From contig JAFWMN010000003.1 of assembly GCA_017513865.1 (NCBI GenBank), forward strand, positions 1 through 64,000: DNA of 64,000 nucleotides, in the 5' to 3' direction. Position numbers and translations under genes: made by a program. Below the pieces are notes generated by a model. It did no database searches, was not told the DNA's origin, and saw only the letters and a list, made by a program, of their open reading frames with translations. Shown here piece after piece: positions 34,777 through 43,095 of the stretch. Numbering within the stretch: the first letter of the stretch is position 1; the number at the start of each line of letters is the position of its first letter. This DNA comes from Bacilli bacterium (lineage in GTDB: Bacteria > Bacillota_I > Bacilli_A > RF39 > UBA660).

Positions 34777-37629
34777 ATGGCTCCACTTAATGTAAAAACT
34801 GATGCTTACTTACTACACAGTATGATAACTGTCAAAAAATTAGTCCAAGTAGCTAAAGAAAATGATATTAAAGCTTTAACTATCACTGATAACAACATGT
34901 ATAATGCTATAGAATTTTATAAAGAATGTAAAAAAAATGATATAAAACCAATAATTGGTTTAGAAATCGAAATTCCAGAAAAAATAGTATTATATGCCAA
35001 ATCATATGAAGGATATAAAAACTTAATAAAAATAACAACAATTAAAGGTGAAAAGACCTTAACTATAAATGATTTGTATTCTTTAACCAGGGATTTAATA
35101 TGTGTTGTTCCATACGAATCCAGGATACATTATAATGATTTAAAAAAAATATATGAAACAATATATGTTTCTTATAAAAATGATGAACAGAAATCTAAAA
35201 TAAAACTAACAAATAAAATATATATGAATGAAATATTATGCATTAATAAAGAAGATGAAAAGTATTTAAAATATTTAAAAGCCATAAAAGAAGGGAAAAC
35301 TCATTTAGAAGTAGAAGAAATAACAAATGTAAGCTTACTACCTTTAAATAATTTAAATAGTGAAATTACTGATTTATGTAATATAGAAATAAAAATGAAC
35401 CAAGATTTACTTCCCGTATATACAAAAGAAAACTCATATGAATTACTAAAAAGAGAATGTATAAAAGGTATGAAAAGACTTTTTGGCTCATCAGCTCCTA
35501 AAAAATATGCGATAAGGCTCAAAGAAGAATTACAAATAATTAAACAAATGGGATTTTGTGATTACTTTTTAATCGTCGCTGATTATATAAAATATGCTAA
35601 AGAAAACAGCATTTTAGTAGGACCAGGTAGAGGAAGCGCAGCTGGCTCTTTAACCGCCTACACACTAAATATAACAACAATAGATCCCTTAAAATACGAT
35701 TTGTTATTTGAAAGGTTTTTAAATCCCGAAAGAATAACCATGCCTGATATTGATGTCGATTTTGAAGACACTAAAAGAGAAAAGGTTATAAACTATTGTA
35801 TTCAAAAATATGGCGCAAAAAAAGTAGCTCTAATAATTACTTTCGGAACCCTTGCTTCAAAACAGGCAATTAGAGATGTCGCTAGAGTTTTAGAAATTGA
35901 TGCAAAAAAAACGGATACATTAAGTAAATTTTTAGACTCAAGAAAAAATCTTAAAGAAAATTATAATAGTGGAGTAAAAAACTTTATTGAAATTAATCCA
36001 GAATTAAAAGAAGTATATAAAATTGCTTCAAAATTTGAAGGATTAAAGAGACATACTTCTATTCATGCAGCCGGTGTTGTGATGTCAAAATATGATTTAG
36101 AGGAAAATTTACCGTTAGATAAAAATAATAATCTTTATGTATCAGAATATGATAAAGATTATTTAGAAGAATTAGGCCTTTTAAAAATGGATTTCTTATC
36201 CATTAAAAACTTAACCTTAATTGCTAATATATTAAAAGAAGTTAAACTAAATTTTGATGACATTCCTGAAGATGATAAAGAAGCTTTGAATATATTTAAA
36301 AATGTAAACACTGTAGGTATATTTCAATTTGAATCATCAGGAATGATAAATTTCTTAAAAAAACTAAAGCCAGATACCTTTGATGATGTAATTGCCGCCT
36401 TAGCTCTATTTAGACCTGGTCCAATGAAAAATATTGATTCATATATTAGAAGAAAACAAGGTAAAGAAAAAATAGATTATTTTCATGAAGATTTAGAAAA
36501 AGTACTGAAGCCAACATATGGCATAATAGTTTATCAAGAACAAATTATGCAAATAGCTAGCATTATGGCTGGATACACTTTTGCCGAAGCAGATTTATTA
36601 AGACGAGCAATGAGTAAGAAAAAAGAGGAAATTTTACTTAAAGAAAAAGAGAGATTTATAAGTGGTTCTATACAGAAGGGATATAATGAAGCTTTAGCAA
36701 CCAAAGTATATGATTTGATATTTAAATTTGCTGAATATGGTTTCAATAAATCACACACTGTCGCATACGCTATGATATCTTATAGAATGGCTTATTTAAA
36801 AGCCCACTATCCTAAAGTGTTTATGAAACATTTACTAACACAAGCTATAAATAGTGAATCAAAAACCAAAGAGTATATATATGAATGTAAGAAATATGGA
36901 ATTGAAATTGAAAAGCCTAATATTAATTTAAGTACTGATAATTATCAAATAATAGGTGATAAAATAGTTTATCCACTAACCAATATCAAAAATATTGGAG
37001 TAAGTGCAGTAAAAGAAATACTAGAAGAAAGACAAAAAGGAAAATTTAAAGATATATTTGATTTTATAAGTAGATGTTATAAAGGAGCAGTAACAGTTAA
37101 AACAATCGAAAGCTTAATATATTCTGGAGCTTTTGATATATTTAAAATAAATAAAAAAACACTTATAGATAATATAGAATTACTGACAAATTATGGAGAA
37201 ATTGGCAGTTATCTAGATGATGAACTGTTTAAACCAGAATTAGATACAAAAGAAGAATATACAAATCATGAGCTTATGAATTATGAACAAGAAGTATTTG
37301 GCTTTTATTTAAGTAACCACCCAATTACTGAATATAAAATAAAAAATAAACACATCGATATAAAAGATATTCAATTATATTTTGACAAACAAATTGAAAC
37401 AGTTATTTATGTAGATAAGATAAGAGTAATAAATACTAAAAATAAAGAAACGATGATGTTTATTACAGGCAGTGATGAATTATCGCAAATAGATATAGTT
37501 TTATTTCCTAAAATATATAATGAAAACAAAAATATAAAAGAAGGAAATATTATAAAAATAAAAGGAAAAGTTGAAAAAAGATATGACCAATACCAAATAA
37601 TCGCAAATAATATTATTATCTTAAATTAG
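34777..37629 (+). CDS. dnaE: DNA polymerase III alpha subunit, DnaE type
   Basis: DnaE is a replicative C-family polymerase. In Firmicutes it works beside PolC, probably in primer extension. The 950-residue protein is shorter than the E. coli version and ends just after an OB-type domain. The polymerase core shows GPGRGSAAGSL, the catalytic PDIDVDFED (about residues 323-331), RHTSIHAAG, FQFESSGM and NKSHTVAYAMISYRMAYLKAHYP. The N-terminal PHP domain is degenerate: the usual HLHVHSEYS is replaced by NVKTDAYLLHS and the LTDHGNM histidine is missing, so no metal-dependent proofreading is expected there. The ribosome site is GAAGGTGAT. Confidence 0.95.
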   Translation: MAPLNVKTDAYLLHSMITVKKLVQVAKENDIKALTITDNNMYNAIEFYKECKKNDIKPIIGLEIEIPEKIVLYAKSYEGYKNLIKITTIKGEKTLTINDLYSLTRDLICVVPYESRIHYNDLKKIYETIYVSYKNDEQKSKIKLTNKIYMNEILCINKEDEKYLKYLKAIKEGKTHLEVEEITNVSLLPLNNLNSEITDLCNIEIKMNQDLLPVYTKENSYELLKRECIKGMKRLFGSSAPKKYAIRLKEELQIIKQMGFCDYFLIVADYIKYAKENSILVGPGRGSAAGSLTAYTLNITTIDPLKYDLLFERFLNPERITMPDIDVDFEDTKREKVINYCIQKYGAKKVALIITFGTLASKQAIRDVARVLEIDAKKTDTLSKFLDSRKNLKENYNSGVKNFIEINPELKEVYKIASKFEGLKRHTSIHAAGVVMSKYDLEENLPLDKNNNLYVSEYDKDYLEELGLLKMDFLSIKNLTLIANILKEVKLNFDDIPEDDKEALNIFKNVNTVGIFQFESSGMINFLKKLKPDTFDDVIAALALFRPGPMKNIDSYIRRKQGKEKIDYFHEDLEKVLKPTYGIIVYQEQIMQIASIMAGYTFAEADLLRRAMSKKKEEILLKEKERFISGSIQKGYNEALATKVYDLIFKFAEYGFNKSHTVAYAMISYRMAYLKAHYPKVFMKHLLTQAINSESKTKEYIYECKKYGIEIEKPNINLSTDNYQIIGDKIVYPLTNIKNIGVSAVKEILEERQKGKFKDIFDFISRCYKGAVTVKTIESLIYSGAFDIFKINKKTLIDNIELLTNYGEIGSYLDDELFKPELDTKEEYTNHELMNYEQEVFGFYLSNHPITEYKIKNKHIDIKDIQLYFDKQIETVIYVDKIRVINTKNKETMMFITGSDELSQIDIVLFPKIYNENKNIKEGNIIKIKGKVEKRYDQYQIIANNIIILN

Positions 37630-37679
37630 ACTATATTTTTGCCTAAAAATATGGTATATTAATAATAGAGGTGTATAGA

Positions 37680-38414
37680 ATGAAAAGGGAAACTAAACAA
37701 ATGATATTTATTTACTTATTAGTGTTCATAATAATGGTATTATTAATATTTTTAACTAAAATAATTTTAGATAACAATCAAAAACCAGAAGAAATTCCAG
37801 TAGAAACTGAAATTGAAGAAGTCAATATTAATCCGTATCCTACAGTAAATAAAGAATGTACTTTTAGTGTAACATATAACCAGTATAATGCCTTAACCGC
37901 AGCAGGCTGCAAAGGAGGATATACAAGATATAATTTAACAGATGTTACGGTTAATAACGAGGCTGTAAACGTATCTATAATTTATTCTGATTTAGAAAAT
38001 AGTACTAAAAAAATAAATGAGGGATTATTCATAAATGACAAGAAAATGACATCAATTGTCGACAGTGTCGCGAAAATAAAATTTGGCATATTTGATAACA
38101 AATTATTTGTACTAGATACCAATAACAAAGAGTCTAATGCTTATGCCTTTGACCCAAGTGGCAAAAAGATTTACGATTTGAAACAAGTATTAAATACACA
38201 TAAGATAAAAGATTTATCAACAGGAGACACCAATATTAATGTATCAGTTTTAAATCCAAACACATTTAAATTTACTGAAGGCGTAATTGAATTTGATTCT
38301 ATTTCAAATAATTGTCAAAATGGCGAAGCATCAAAAGGATCTCATTATAAAATAACTTACAGTAATGATAAATTTGAACTTCCAGAATTCATTAATTTAA
38401 TAAACTGTGGATAA
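37680..38414 (+). CDS. Membrane-anchored protein of unknown function
   Basis: The 244-residue protein has one N-terminal helix (about residues 9-29, many Ile/Leu) and an extracytoplasmic region with cysteine pairs (KECTFSV, GCKGGYTR, NNCQNGE, INCG) that suggest disulfides. The middle part alternates short beta segments. No family is recognised. The GTG at 37671 lies inside the ribosome site GAGGTG, so the start is the ATG at 37680. It follows dnaE after 50 bases and may have its own promoter, though none is clean. Confidence 0.65.
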   Translation: MKRETKQMIFIYLLVFIIMVLLIFLTKIILDNNQKPEEIPVETEIEEVNINPYPTVNKECTFSVTYNQYNALTAAGCKGGYTRYNLTDVTVNNEAVNVSIIYSDLENSTKKINEGLFINDKKMTSIVDSVAKIKFGIFDNKLFVLDTNNKESNAYAFDPSGKKIYDLKQVLNTHKIKDLSTGDTNINVSVLNPNTFKFTEGVIEFDSISNNCQNGEASKGSHYKITYSNDKFELPEFINLINCG

Positions 38415-38442
38415 AAGAACGCTATATAGCGCTCTTTTTTTA
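38414..38442 (+). terminator. Terminator of the 244-residue protein gene
   Basis: CGCTATATAGCG with flanking AAGA/TCTT (one mismatch) and a T run. Confidence 0.8.
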
Positions 38443-38517
38443 TAAGTGTAAAGTAAAATAAATTTATTTATTTTTAAGAATAAAAATAGTATAATGATTA
38501 TAGAATGGGGAAGTAGT

Positions 38518-39093
38518 ATGAAAATATTAATTATTATAATATTACCAGTAATATACACCTATAGAACCCGAAAAGCTTTAAAAAAAAGACAAAAGCAAGT
38601 TAATGAAGAATGGGACAAAGTTGATAGTATTTTAAAAACAAGAAACGATATAATTCCAGAATTAGTTAAAGTAACTGAAAAATACTTAAACGAAGAAACA
38701 ATAAATAATATAAATAACACAAGAAAAGATTTGTTGATATCAAAAACTAGAGGAGAAAAAATTATTAATTCAAATAAACTAACAAGCGAGTTAGGGTATT
38801 TGTTTTCCATTACTGAGGATTACATACCTCTAAAAGAAAATAGCGAATTTCTTGACATTCAAAGTAAACTTCATGACACTGAAGATCAACTATTAAAAAC
38901 AAAGAAAAAATATAATAGTAATGTAATCAACTATAAAAAGAAAGTAAAAAGATTTCCATCAAACATCGTCGCATATATATTTAAATTTAAACCAACTGTT
39001 ATATTTGAAGATGCACCCAAAAAAGAAATAAAAAATATGGCGAGTAATGCTGAAATAGAAAAAGTAGAAGTATTAGAATTTAAACAATTTTAA
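38518..39093 (+). CDS. lemA: LemA family protein
   Basis: The 191-residue protein has an N-terminal membrane helix (about 2-15) and the LemA helical bundle pattern: VNEEWDKVDSILKTRNDIIPELV, a long helical middle, and a conserved end VIFEDAP. LemA proteins are anchored by their first helix and are of uncertain function. The start at 38518 is preceded by GGGGAAG; the TATAAT at 38490-38495 is the likely -10 and its TATAAT includes the false start at 38494. Confidence 0.83.
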   Translation: MKILIIIILPVIYTYRTRKALKKRQKQVNEEWDKVDSILKTRNDIIPELVKVTEKYLNEETINNINNTRKDLLISKTRGEKIINSNKLTSELGYLFSITEDYIPLKENSEFLDIQSKLHDTEDQLLKTKKKYNSNVINYKKKVKRFPSNIVAYIFKFKPTVIFEDAPKKEIKNMASNAEIEKVEVLEFKQF

Positions 39094-39101
39094 TACTTTT
39101 C

Positions 39102-39130
39102 TTGTTTTAAAAACAAATGTTTGCTATAAT
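39102..39130 (+). promoter_or_regulatory. Promoter of recX with a palindrome over the -35
   Basis: TTGTTT (39102-39107), a 17-base spacer and TATAAT (39125-39130) with TG at -15/-14. The sequence TTGTTTTAAAAACAA (39102-39116) is an inverted repeat covering the -35, a possible operator. Confidence 0.75.
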
Positions 39131-39146
39131 TGGTATAGGTGATAAA

Positions 39147-39920
39147 ATGAAAATTGAAAAAATAAAAAAAGTCGGTTCAAAATATAAAATAATATTAGAT
39201 AGTGATGAAGTAATAACCACTTATGAAGAAGTAATATTAAAAAACGGATTATTATATAATCGAAATATAAATGAAAAAGAAAGAGAAAAAATATTAAATG
39301 ATACTGCCTACTATATTAGCTATCACAAAGCTTTAAATATGATTAGTAGAAGGTTAAGAAGTGAATATGAAATAAGAAAAGAATTAAGAAAAAATGATCT
39401 ATCAAATAAAGAAATAGATAGAATAATTAACGACCTAAAAAAAATAAAATTAATAAATGATAAAGAGTATGCAAAAGCCTATACGAATGATAAAATAAAC
39501 TTATCACACGATGGACCATATAAAATAAGAAAAAACTTAGAAGAACACAAAATAGATGAAAAATATATTGAAGAAGCAATATCAAATATAAATAACGAAA
39601 TATTATATGAACATATCGACAAAATAATAAATAAAAAAATAAAGAATAATACTAAATATCCGGCATATATGTTAAAACAAAAAATGGTAAATTATCTTGT
39701 TAATCTAGGATATGATAAGACAATGATATTTAATCGACTAGAAAATATCAAAATTGAAAATAAAAACTTAGAAAAAGAGATGGAAAAAGTATTAAATCAA
39801 TTAAAAACAAAATATAAAGAGGAAGAATTAATATATAAGTTGAAAAGCAAATTATATACCAAAGGTTTTTCAAAAGAAGAAATAGAAAATTTTATAAATA
39901 AAAATAGCTCATTAATTTGA
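39147..39920 (+). CDS. recX: Regulatory protein RecX
   Basis: RecX binds RecA filaments and limits recombination. The 257-residue protein has the three-helix repeat layout: ALNMISRRLRSEYEIRKEL (about 63-81), KEIDRIINDLKKIKLINDKEYAKAY, and a C-terminal copy YKLKSKLYTKGFSKEEI. The length fits the long Firmicutes RecX. The start at 39147 follows ATAGGTGAT. The stop is TGA, and the gene ends 9 bases inside convergent prsA. Confidence 0.88.
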   Translation: MKIEKIKKVGSKYKIILDSDEVITTYEEVILKNGLLYNRNINEKEREKILNDTAYYISYHKALNMISRRLRSEYEIRKELRKNDLSNKEIDRIINDLKKIKLINDKEYAKAYTNDKINLSHDGPYKIRKNLEEHKIDEKYIEEAISNINNEILYEHIDKIINKKIKNNTKYPAYMLKQKMVNYLVNLGYDKTMIFNRLENIKIENKNLEKEMEKVLNQLKTKYKEEELIYKLKSKLYTKGFSKEEIENFINKNSSLI

Positions 39921-39928
39921 GCTATTTT
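39901..39928. terminator. Bidirectional terminator between recX and prsA
   Basis: AAAATAGCTC / GAGCTATTTT, a perfect ten-base stem with an eight-base loop, lying in the overlapping 3' ends of both genes. Confidence 0.85.
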
Positions 39929-40910
39929 CAGTTGTAGATTCTTCTTTACTTGCCCCAAGAGCTGATTTAATCGAATTATTATAAGATTTTTTAAGACCAG
40001 AATCAGCAATTTTTAAATTATATTTCTTACGAAGAGCAACTAATGCTTTGGTTTGTAAAGTTGAATCATTGTTTATTCTTTGTTCAACAATTTTATCAAT
40101 AATATCGTCTTTGACTTTTTTAAGTTTTGGTTTTTCTTTTTGGCTTATACGATAAATAATATGATAGCCGTATTCAGATTTAACTGGTTCTTTACTATAT
40201 TCACCGTCTTTTAATTTATTAACACCTTTCCAGAACTCATCAACAACTGCTCCATAAGTAACAGTTAATTTTCCACCATTTTTTGCAGTTCCTTCATCAT
40301 CAGAATATTTTTTAGCAAGTTTATCAAACTTTTCCCCTTTATCAAGGTTTTTAATAATATCTTCAGCTTCTTTTTTGGCTTTTTTCTCAGCTTCGTTTTT
40401 TTCTTCATCCGTCATATCATCTTTCGTGTTTGGACTTATTAGAATATGTTTAGCTTCGATATCACCAAAGATTTTTTCTTTATAATATTCGTTAATATCG
40501 TCTTCAGTAACTTGTTTTTTAACATATTTTTCGGTAACAGCTTTTTTCTTATAATCTAAAATTAAAACCTTTTTAAAATCTTCCTCACTCTTATAACCTG
40601 CATTAGCTAAAGCTGAACTAAAGTCCATTCCATAACTAGCATAAGAATCTTTATAAGATTTTAATTGAGATTCAGCCGAAGATTTTGCATCCTCATCTGT
40701 TTTAATTTCTTTATTAACAATAAATTCATCAACCATGTTTGTTAAAACAGTCGCGCCGCCTTGTTTTTTAAGTTCATCATACAAAGACTCAGCTGAAATT
40801 TTTTTACCATCCATTTTTGCTACTAACTTCTCCCCATTTTTTAAAGTAGCAGTAGAGCAGCCTGTAAGAAGTAAAATAGCTGCCAAACTAATTAATAATT
40901 TTTTATGCAA
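39912..40910 (-). CDS. prsA: PrsA-like lipoprotein peptidyl-prolyl isomerase
   Basis: PrsA-type parvulins fold exported proteins outside the membrane. I place the start at the TTG 40910, which gives a classic lipoprotein signal HKKLLISLAAILLLTGC with AAAGGAAG nine or ten bases ahead. The frame is open to an ATG at 40952, but that ATG is only five bases from the -10 element and would destroy the signal peptide. The parvulin domain (about residues 145-235) shows AKHILISPNTKDD, AKKYSDDEGTAKNGG and EYGYHIIYRI. Flanking helical regions fit the PrsA chaperone layout. Confidence 0.87.
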   Translation of the reverse strand: MHKKLLISLAAILLLTGCSTATLKNGEKLVAKMDGKKISAESLYDELKKQGGATVLTNMVDEFIVNKEIKTDEDAKSSAESQLKSYKDSYASYGMDFSSALANAGYKSEEDFKKVLILDYKKKAVTEKYVKKQVTEDDINEYYKEKIFGDIEAKHILISPNTKDDMTDEEKNEAEKKAKKEAEDIIKNLDKGEKFDKLAKKYSDDEGTAKNGGKLTVTYGAVVDEFWKGVNKLKDGEYSKEPVKSEYGYHIIYRISQKEKPKLKKVKDDIIDKIVEQRINNDSTLQTKALVALRKKYNLKIADSGLKKSYNNSIKSALGASKEESTTENSSN

Positions 40911-40956
40911 TTTAATTCGCTTCCTTTCATATGTATGCCACATTTCATACATATAA

Positions 40957-40985
40957 ATAATAACAAATTTTCAGATAAAAAACAA
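40957..40985 (-). promoter_or_regulatory. Promoter of prsA
   Basis: On the minus strand TTGTTT (40985-40980), a 17-base spacer and TATTAT (40962-40957) with a TGT extension. It fixes the prsA start downstream of 40950. Confidence 0.75.
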
Positions 40986-41076
40986 TATTTTAAGCCCAAT
41001 TTCCACAATAGTAATCACCAAATTAGAAAAAAACCATAAAATAATGTGAAAAGATAAAAAAGGAGGATGATTTATT

Positions 41077-41157
41077 ATGTGTAATACAAATAACGGTGCT
41101 GCTATTGTATTAGTATTATTTATTCTTTTAATAATCATACTTGGAGCTTGGATTTAA
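41077..41157 (+). CDS. YjcZ-like hydrophobic micropeptide (26 residues)
   Basis: An ATG at 41077 follows a strong AAAGGAGG. It encodes MCNTNNGAAIVLVLFILL and a few more hydrophobic residues, ending GAWI. The Gly-Ala-hydrophobic pattern with LVLFILLII is that of the YjcZ-family micropeptides described in sporulating Firmicutes. It is one membrane helix with a very short polar N-terminus. A second peptide of the same type starts 18 bases after its stop, so the two are co-transcribed. It is too short for standard gene callers. Confidence 0.8.
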   Translation: MCNTNNGAAIVLVLFILLIIILGAWI

Positions 41158-41174
41158 GCTAGAAAGGAGTATTC

Positions 41175-41279
41175 ATGAATAATTGTGAAAAACCGGGTAA
41201 CAAAGGTAATGGGTATTTAATAATTTTAGTATTATATATCTTGCTTGCTATTTTACTAGGTTCTAGCCTATATTATTAA
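41175..41279 (+). CDS. YjcZ-like hydrophobic micropeptide (34 residues)
   Basis: An ATG at 41175 with GAAAGGAG eight bases ahead encodes 34 residues. The N-terminus is polar (MNNCEKPGNKGNG), followed by one helix YLIILVLYILLAILLGSS and a YY end. Like its neighbour it has one cysteine near the start and the ILVLYILL core. The pair probably sit in the membrane together. A terminator follows directly. Confidence 0.78.
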   Translation: MNNCEKPGNKGNGYLIILVLYILLAILLGSSLYY

Positions 41280-41280
41280 T

Positions 41281-41310
41281 TAGTAGTATGCCGTGCGTAC
41301 TACTTTTTAT
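41281..41310 (+). terminator. Terminator of the micropeptide pair
   Basis: AGTAGTA / TACTACT with an inner GC pair stack and a T tail. Confidence 0.85.
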
Positions 41311-41368
41311 ATAAAAAATGCCATTTTTTTCTCAAGTGTAAAGTGACATAAAAAAACAATAAAAACTA

Positions 41369-41397
41369 TTTACAAATAAAAAATGAAATAGTAGAAT
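41369..41397 (+). promoter_or_regulatory. Promoter of the dcw cluster (mraZ)
   Basis: TTTACA (41369-41374), a 17-base spacer and TAGAAT (41392-41397). The MraZ repeats begin two bases after the -10. Confidence 0.8.
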
Positions 41398-41398
41398 A

Positions 41399-41433
41399 GT
41401 GGTATACAGTGAAAATCTGTGGGGGAAAGTGGG
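41399..41433 (+). promoter_or_regulatory. MraZ operator: four GTGRN repeats at exact 10-bp spacing
   Basis: GTG triplets start at 41399, 41409, 41419 and 41429, giving GTGGT, GTGAA, GTGGG and GTGGG, one on each helical turn. TGGGN repeats separated by five bases upstream of mraZ are the known MraZ-binding site in other bacteria. Position over the transcription start predicts autorepression. Confidence 0.88.
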
Positions 41434-41440
41434 TGATTAT

Positions 41441-41863
41441 ATGTTCATGGGAGAATATCATCAAAAGATAGACGAAAAAGGACGTTTAATCATTCCGGCT
41501 AAAGTAAGATATGAACTTGGAGAAGATTTCATTGTAACGCGAGGCTTAGATGGCTGTTTATTTATATATCCAAAAACTACTTGGGATAAAATTATAAACA
41601 AATATAGTGAACTACCAAATATTAAAGATGCGAGAAATTTTATGAGATTTTTCCTATCAGGGGCGATGACTTGCGAACTTGATAAGCAAGGAAGGATAAA
41701 TATATCTGCTCCACTTATTAGTTATGCAGATTTAAATAAAGACTGTGTTGTCATCGGCGTGGGGGAAAGATTAGAAATTTGGAGTTTAGATAGATGGAAT
41801 AAATTCACTAAAGAAAATGAAGACAGTTTTTCAAAGCTTGCTGATAACTTATTTTCGCAATAG
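41441..41863 (+). CDS. mraZ: Transcriptional regulator MraZ
   Basis: MraZ is a double AbrB-fold DNA-binding protein that controls the division/cell-wall cluster. The 140-residue protein has two copies of the core: GEYHQKIDEKGRLIIPAK near the N-terminus and TCELDKQGRINISAPL in the second half. The frame is open upstream to a GTG at 41399, but that GTG is the first operator repeat, and the ATG at 41441 follows GGGTGATT. It is the first gene of the cluster and probably represses it through the repeats just upstream. Confidence 0.96.
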   Translation: MFMGEYHQKIDEKGRLIIPAKVRYELGEDFIVTRGLDGCLFIYPKTTWDKIINKYSELPNIKDARNFMRFFLSGAMTCELDKQGRINISAPLISYADLNKDCVVIGVGERLEIWSLDRWNKFTKENEDSFSKLADNLFSQ

Positions 41864-41874
41864 GGGGATTTTAA

Positions 41875-42777
41875 ATGCATACAAGTGTCATGCTTGAAGA
41901 AAGTATAAACTATTTAAATTTAAATGACAAAAGCACGGTTATAGATTGTACTTTAGGATATGCAGGCCATAGTAGTGCAATTTTAAAAAAAATACCTCAT
42001 GGTTTTTTGTACGCTTTTGATCAAGATAATGAAGCAATAAAAGAAGCCGAAAAAAAACTAAATAAAATAAGTAATAATTATAAAATAATTAATAAGAACT
42101 TTATTCATCTAAAAGATGAAATAAAAGAAGAGGTCGATGGAATAATTTTCGATTTAGGGGTTTCTTCACCACAATTAGATGAAGACTACAGGGGATTTAG
42201 CTACCATAAAGAAGCCAAATTAGACATGAGAATGAATCAAAACCAAGATTTAGATGCTTATAAAGTAGTAAATGAATATCCATTAGAAAAACTAATTCAT
42301 ATTTTTAAAGAATATGGGGAAGAAAAGTATTCTACTTCTATAGCGCAAGCAATTATTAAAAAAAGAAAAGAAAAACCTATAGAAACAACTACTGAACTTG
42401 CTGAAATAATAAAGGAAAATGTTCCTGAAAAATACCGCAGGAAATCGCATCCTGCTAGAAAAATATTTCAAGCTATTAGAATTGAAGTTAATGATGAATT
42501 AAATGTTTTTTCATCCGCTTTAAAAGATTCTTTAACTATGCTTAAAAAAGGTGGAAGAATAAGTGTCATTACCTTTCATTCACTAGAAGATAAAATATGT
42601 AAAAAAATATTTAATGAAGTAAGCAATATTCCCAAAGAATTAAGAGGTTTACCAGTAATTCCTGATGAATATAAACCAAAATATAAAGTTTTGGCTAATA
42701 TTTCACCAAGTAAAAAGGAGATAGAAAATAACCCACGCTCTAGAAGTGCAAGACTTAGAGTAATTGAGAAATTATAG
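41875..42777 (+). CDS. rsmH: 16S rRNA (cytosine1402-N4)-methyltransferase RsmH
   Basis: RsmH methylates C1402 in the ribosomal decoding centre. The 300-residue protein has HTSVMLEES at the start, the SAM-binding DCTLGYAGHSSAIL, IFDLGVSSPQLD, GFSYHKEAKLDMRMNQ, and a C-terminal RSRSARLRV. The gene follows mraZ after 11 bases, with a TAGGGGGAT site, in the canonical dcw order. Confidence 0.97.
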   Translation: MHTSVMLEESINYLNLNDKSTVIDCTLGYAGHSSAILKKIPHGFLYAFDQDNEAIKEAEKKLNKISNNYKIINKNFIHLKDEIKEEVDGIIFDLGVSSPQLDEDYRGFSYHKEAKLDMRMNQNQDLDAYKVVNEYPLEKLIHIFKEYGEEKYSTSIAQAIIKKRKEKPIETTTELAEIIKENVPEKYRRKSHPARKIFQAIRIEVNDELNVFSSALKDSLTMLKKGGRISVITFHSLEDKICKKIFNEVSNIPKELRGLPVIPDEYKPKYKVLANISPSKKEIENNPRSRSARLRVIEKL

Positions 42778-42791
42778 AAAGGATGGTTTTT

Positions 42792-43091
42792 ATGGCAAAG
42801 AAGAAAAACAAGACAAAAATAACCAAAGGCGAAGCGTTACTATATACTGCCGCTATTTTTTCATTTGTCATAATGCTAGGCCTTAAAATATTTTGTGGGG
42901 CTTCTATTGGTGAAATGAAAATGAGCATCGAAGAAAAAAAATATAAAATAGATACTCAAGAAAAAACAAATGAAAGTTTAACTATGAAAGTAAATGAACT
43001 CACATCATTCGAAAATGTTAAGAAAGTTGTTGAGGAAATGGGGCTAGCATATAACAATGATAATATAATCGTCGTTGATAGTGGAAGGTGA
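42792..43091 (+). CDS. ftsL: Cell division protein FtsL-like
   Basis: The 99-residue protein has a lysine-rich cytoplasmic N-terminus, one membrane helix (about residues 17-37) and an outer coiled-coil segment (about 40-80) ending in an LAYNND region. This is the FtsL/DivIC layout, which activates FtsW and its partner penicillin-binding protein. Sequence is weakly conserved in this family, so the call rests on size, topology and position between rsmH and the PBP gene. AAAGGATGG lies ahead of the ATG at 42792. Its TGA stop lies within the ribosome site of the next gene. Confidence 0.85.
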   Translation: MAKKKNKTKITKGEALLYTAAIFSFVIMLGLKIFCGASIGEMKMSIEEKKYKIDTQEKTNESLTMKVNELTSFENVKKVVEEMGLAYNNDNIIVVDSGR

Positions 43092-43095
43092 TTAT

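Noticed and set aside
37630-37655. Inverted repeat ATATTTTT/AAAAATAT after dnaE
   Set aside because: AT-only stem with no T tract; too weak to call a terminator.
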